Shown here: in pieces, positions 6,663 through 6,745 of the stretch
How the letters are laid out: each line of letters opens with the position of its first letter
Position numbering within the stretch: position 1 is the first letter of the stretch
NCBI GenBank assembly: GCA_013361745.1
Contig: JABFXM010000283.1
Coordinates: forward strand, 1 to 6,745
Length of the DNA stretch: 6,745 nt
Direction: 5' to 3'
Source: Gemmatimonadaceae bacterium
GTDB taxonomy: Bacteria > Gemmatimonadota > Gemmatimonadetes > Gemmatimonadales > Gemmatimonadaceae
Notes under the pieces: generated by a model
Seen by the model: only the letters and a program-made list of their open reading frames with translations
What the model was told of the DNA's origin: nothing
The model's database searches: none
Position numbers and translations under genes: made by a program

Positions 6663-6745
6663 CGCACTGCTCCCTCTCGCTGCCGCCGCGCGCGGCGGCA
6701 CCATCGATGGCATCGAGGCCCAGGCGCTCGTCGCCGCCGGCCTCA
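6649..6745 (+). CDS. Unrecognised protein, N-terminal fragment
   Basis: A frame open from a GTG at 6649 to the right edge gives 32 codons beginning MTDPLALLPLAAAARGG and continuing TIDGIEAQALVAAGL. Third codon positions are nearly all G or C, as in the neighbouring genes, while the other two frames give Arg/Pro/His-rich nonsense, so this frame is probably coding. It starts nine bases after the chemoreceptor stop and is likely co-transcribed with it. The GTG is preceded directly by a run of G rather than a well-spaced ribosome binding site, so the exact start is uncertain. I do not recognise the family from this short piece; the visible part is alanine- and leucine-rich without a clear signal peptide. 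Confidence 0.5.
   Translation, partial: MTDPLALLPLAAAARGGTIDGIEAQALVAAGL
6681..6700. repeat. Perfect 20-base palindrome
   Basis: Bases 6681-6700 are self-complementary without mismatch: a TGCCGCCGCG half meets its exact reverse complement, with no loop. It lies inside the proposed last gene, where it encodes an Ala-Arg-Gly-Gly stretch. GC-only alternation makes such symmetry likelier by chance in this DNA, so I attach no function to it. Confidence 0.45.

Overview
The window is a high-GC piece of bacterial chromosome, densely packed and with strong G/C preference at third codon positions. A transmembrane chemoreceptor, a complete bacterial-style GlmS and a prolyl-oligopeptidase-type peptidase fit an environmental, probably diderm, bacterium. 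The overall style would suit Gemmatimonadota or a similar soil phylum, but nothing here proves a taxon. I see no rRNA, tRNA, CRISPR array, insertion sequence or phage gene.

Layout, left to right. (1) Bases 1-773, plus strand: the C-terminal catalytic part of an S9A prolyl oligopeptidase, cut by the left edge. (2) Bases 789-4749, minus strand: a compact three-gene operon read glmM -> glmS -> a small downstream gene. GlmM (phosphoglucosamine mutase) and GlmS (glutamine:fructose-6-phosphate amidotransferase) supply glucosamine-1-phosphate for UDP-GlcNAc, and so for peptidoglycan and LPS or exopolysaccharide. The third gene starts inside the glmS stop codon (ATGA overlap). It encodes a 247-residue protein that I read as a divergent Hcp-like (type VI secretion tube fold) domain with a C-terminal coiled coil and a possible weak signal peptide. 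(3) Bases 4750-4902: a 153-base divergent intergenic region. (4) Bases 4903-6639, plus strand: a complete methyl-accepting chemotaxis protein with a probable TTG start. (5) Bases 6649-6745: the start of a further plus-strand gene, probably co-transcribed with the chemoreceptor and cut by the right edge.

The peptidase gene and the glm operon converge. Their stop codons lie in opposite arms of one short inverted repeat at 770-792. The least ordinary item is the Hcp-like, coiled-coil protein coupled to glmS; no other type VI secretion gene is visible. The rest is mostly conventional metabolism and signalling. Long open frames antisense to glmM/glmS and to the chemoreceptor are composition shadows, not genes.
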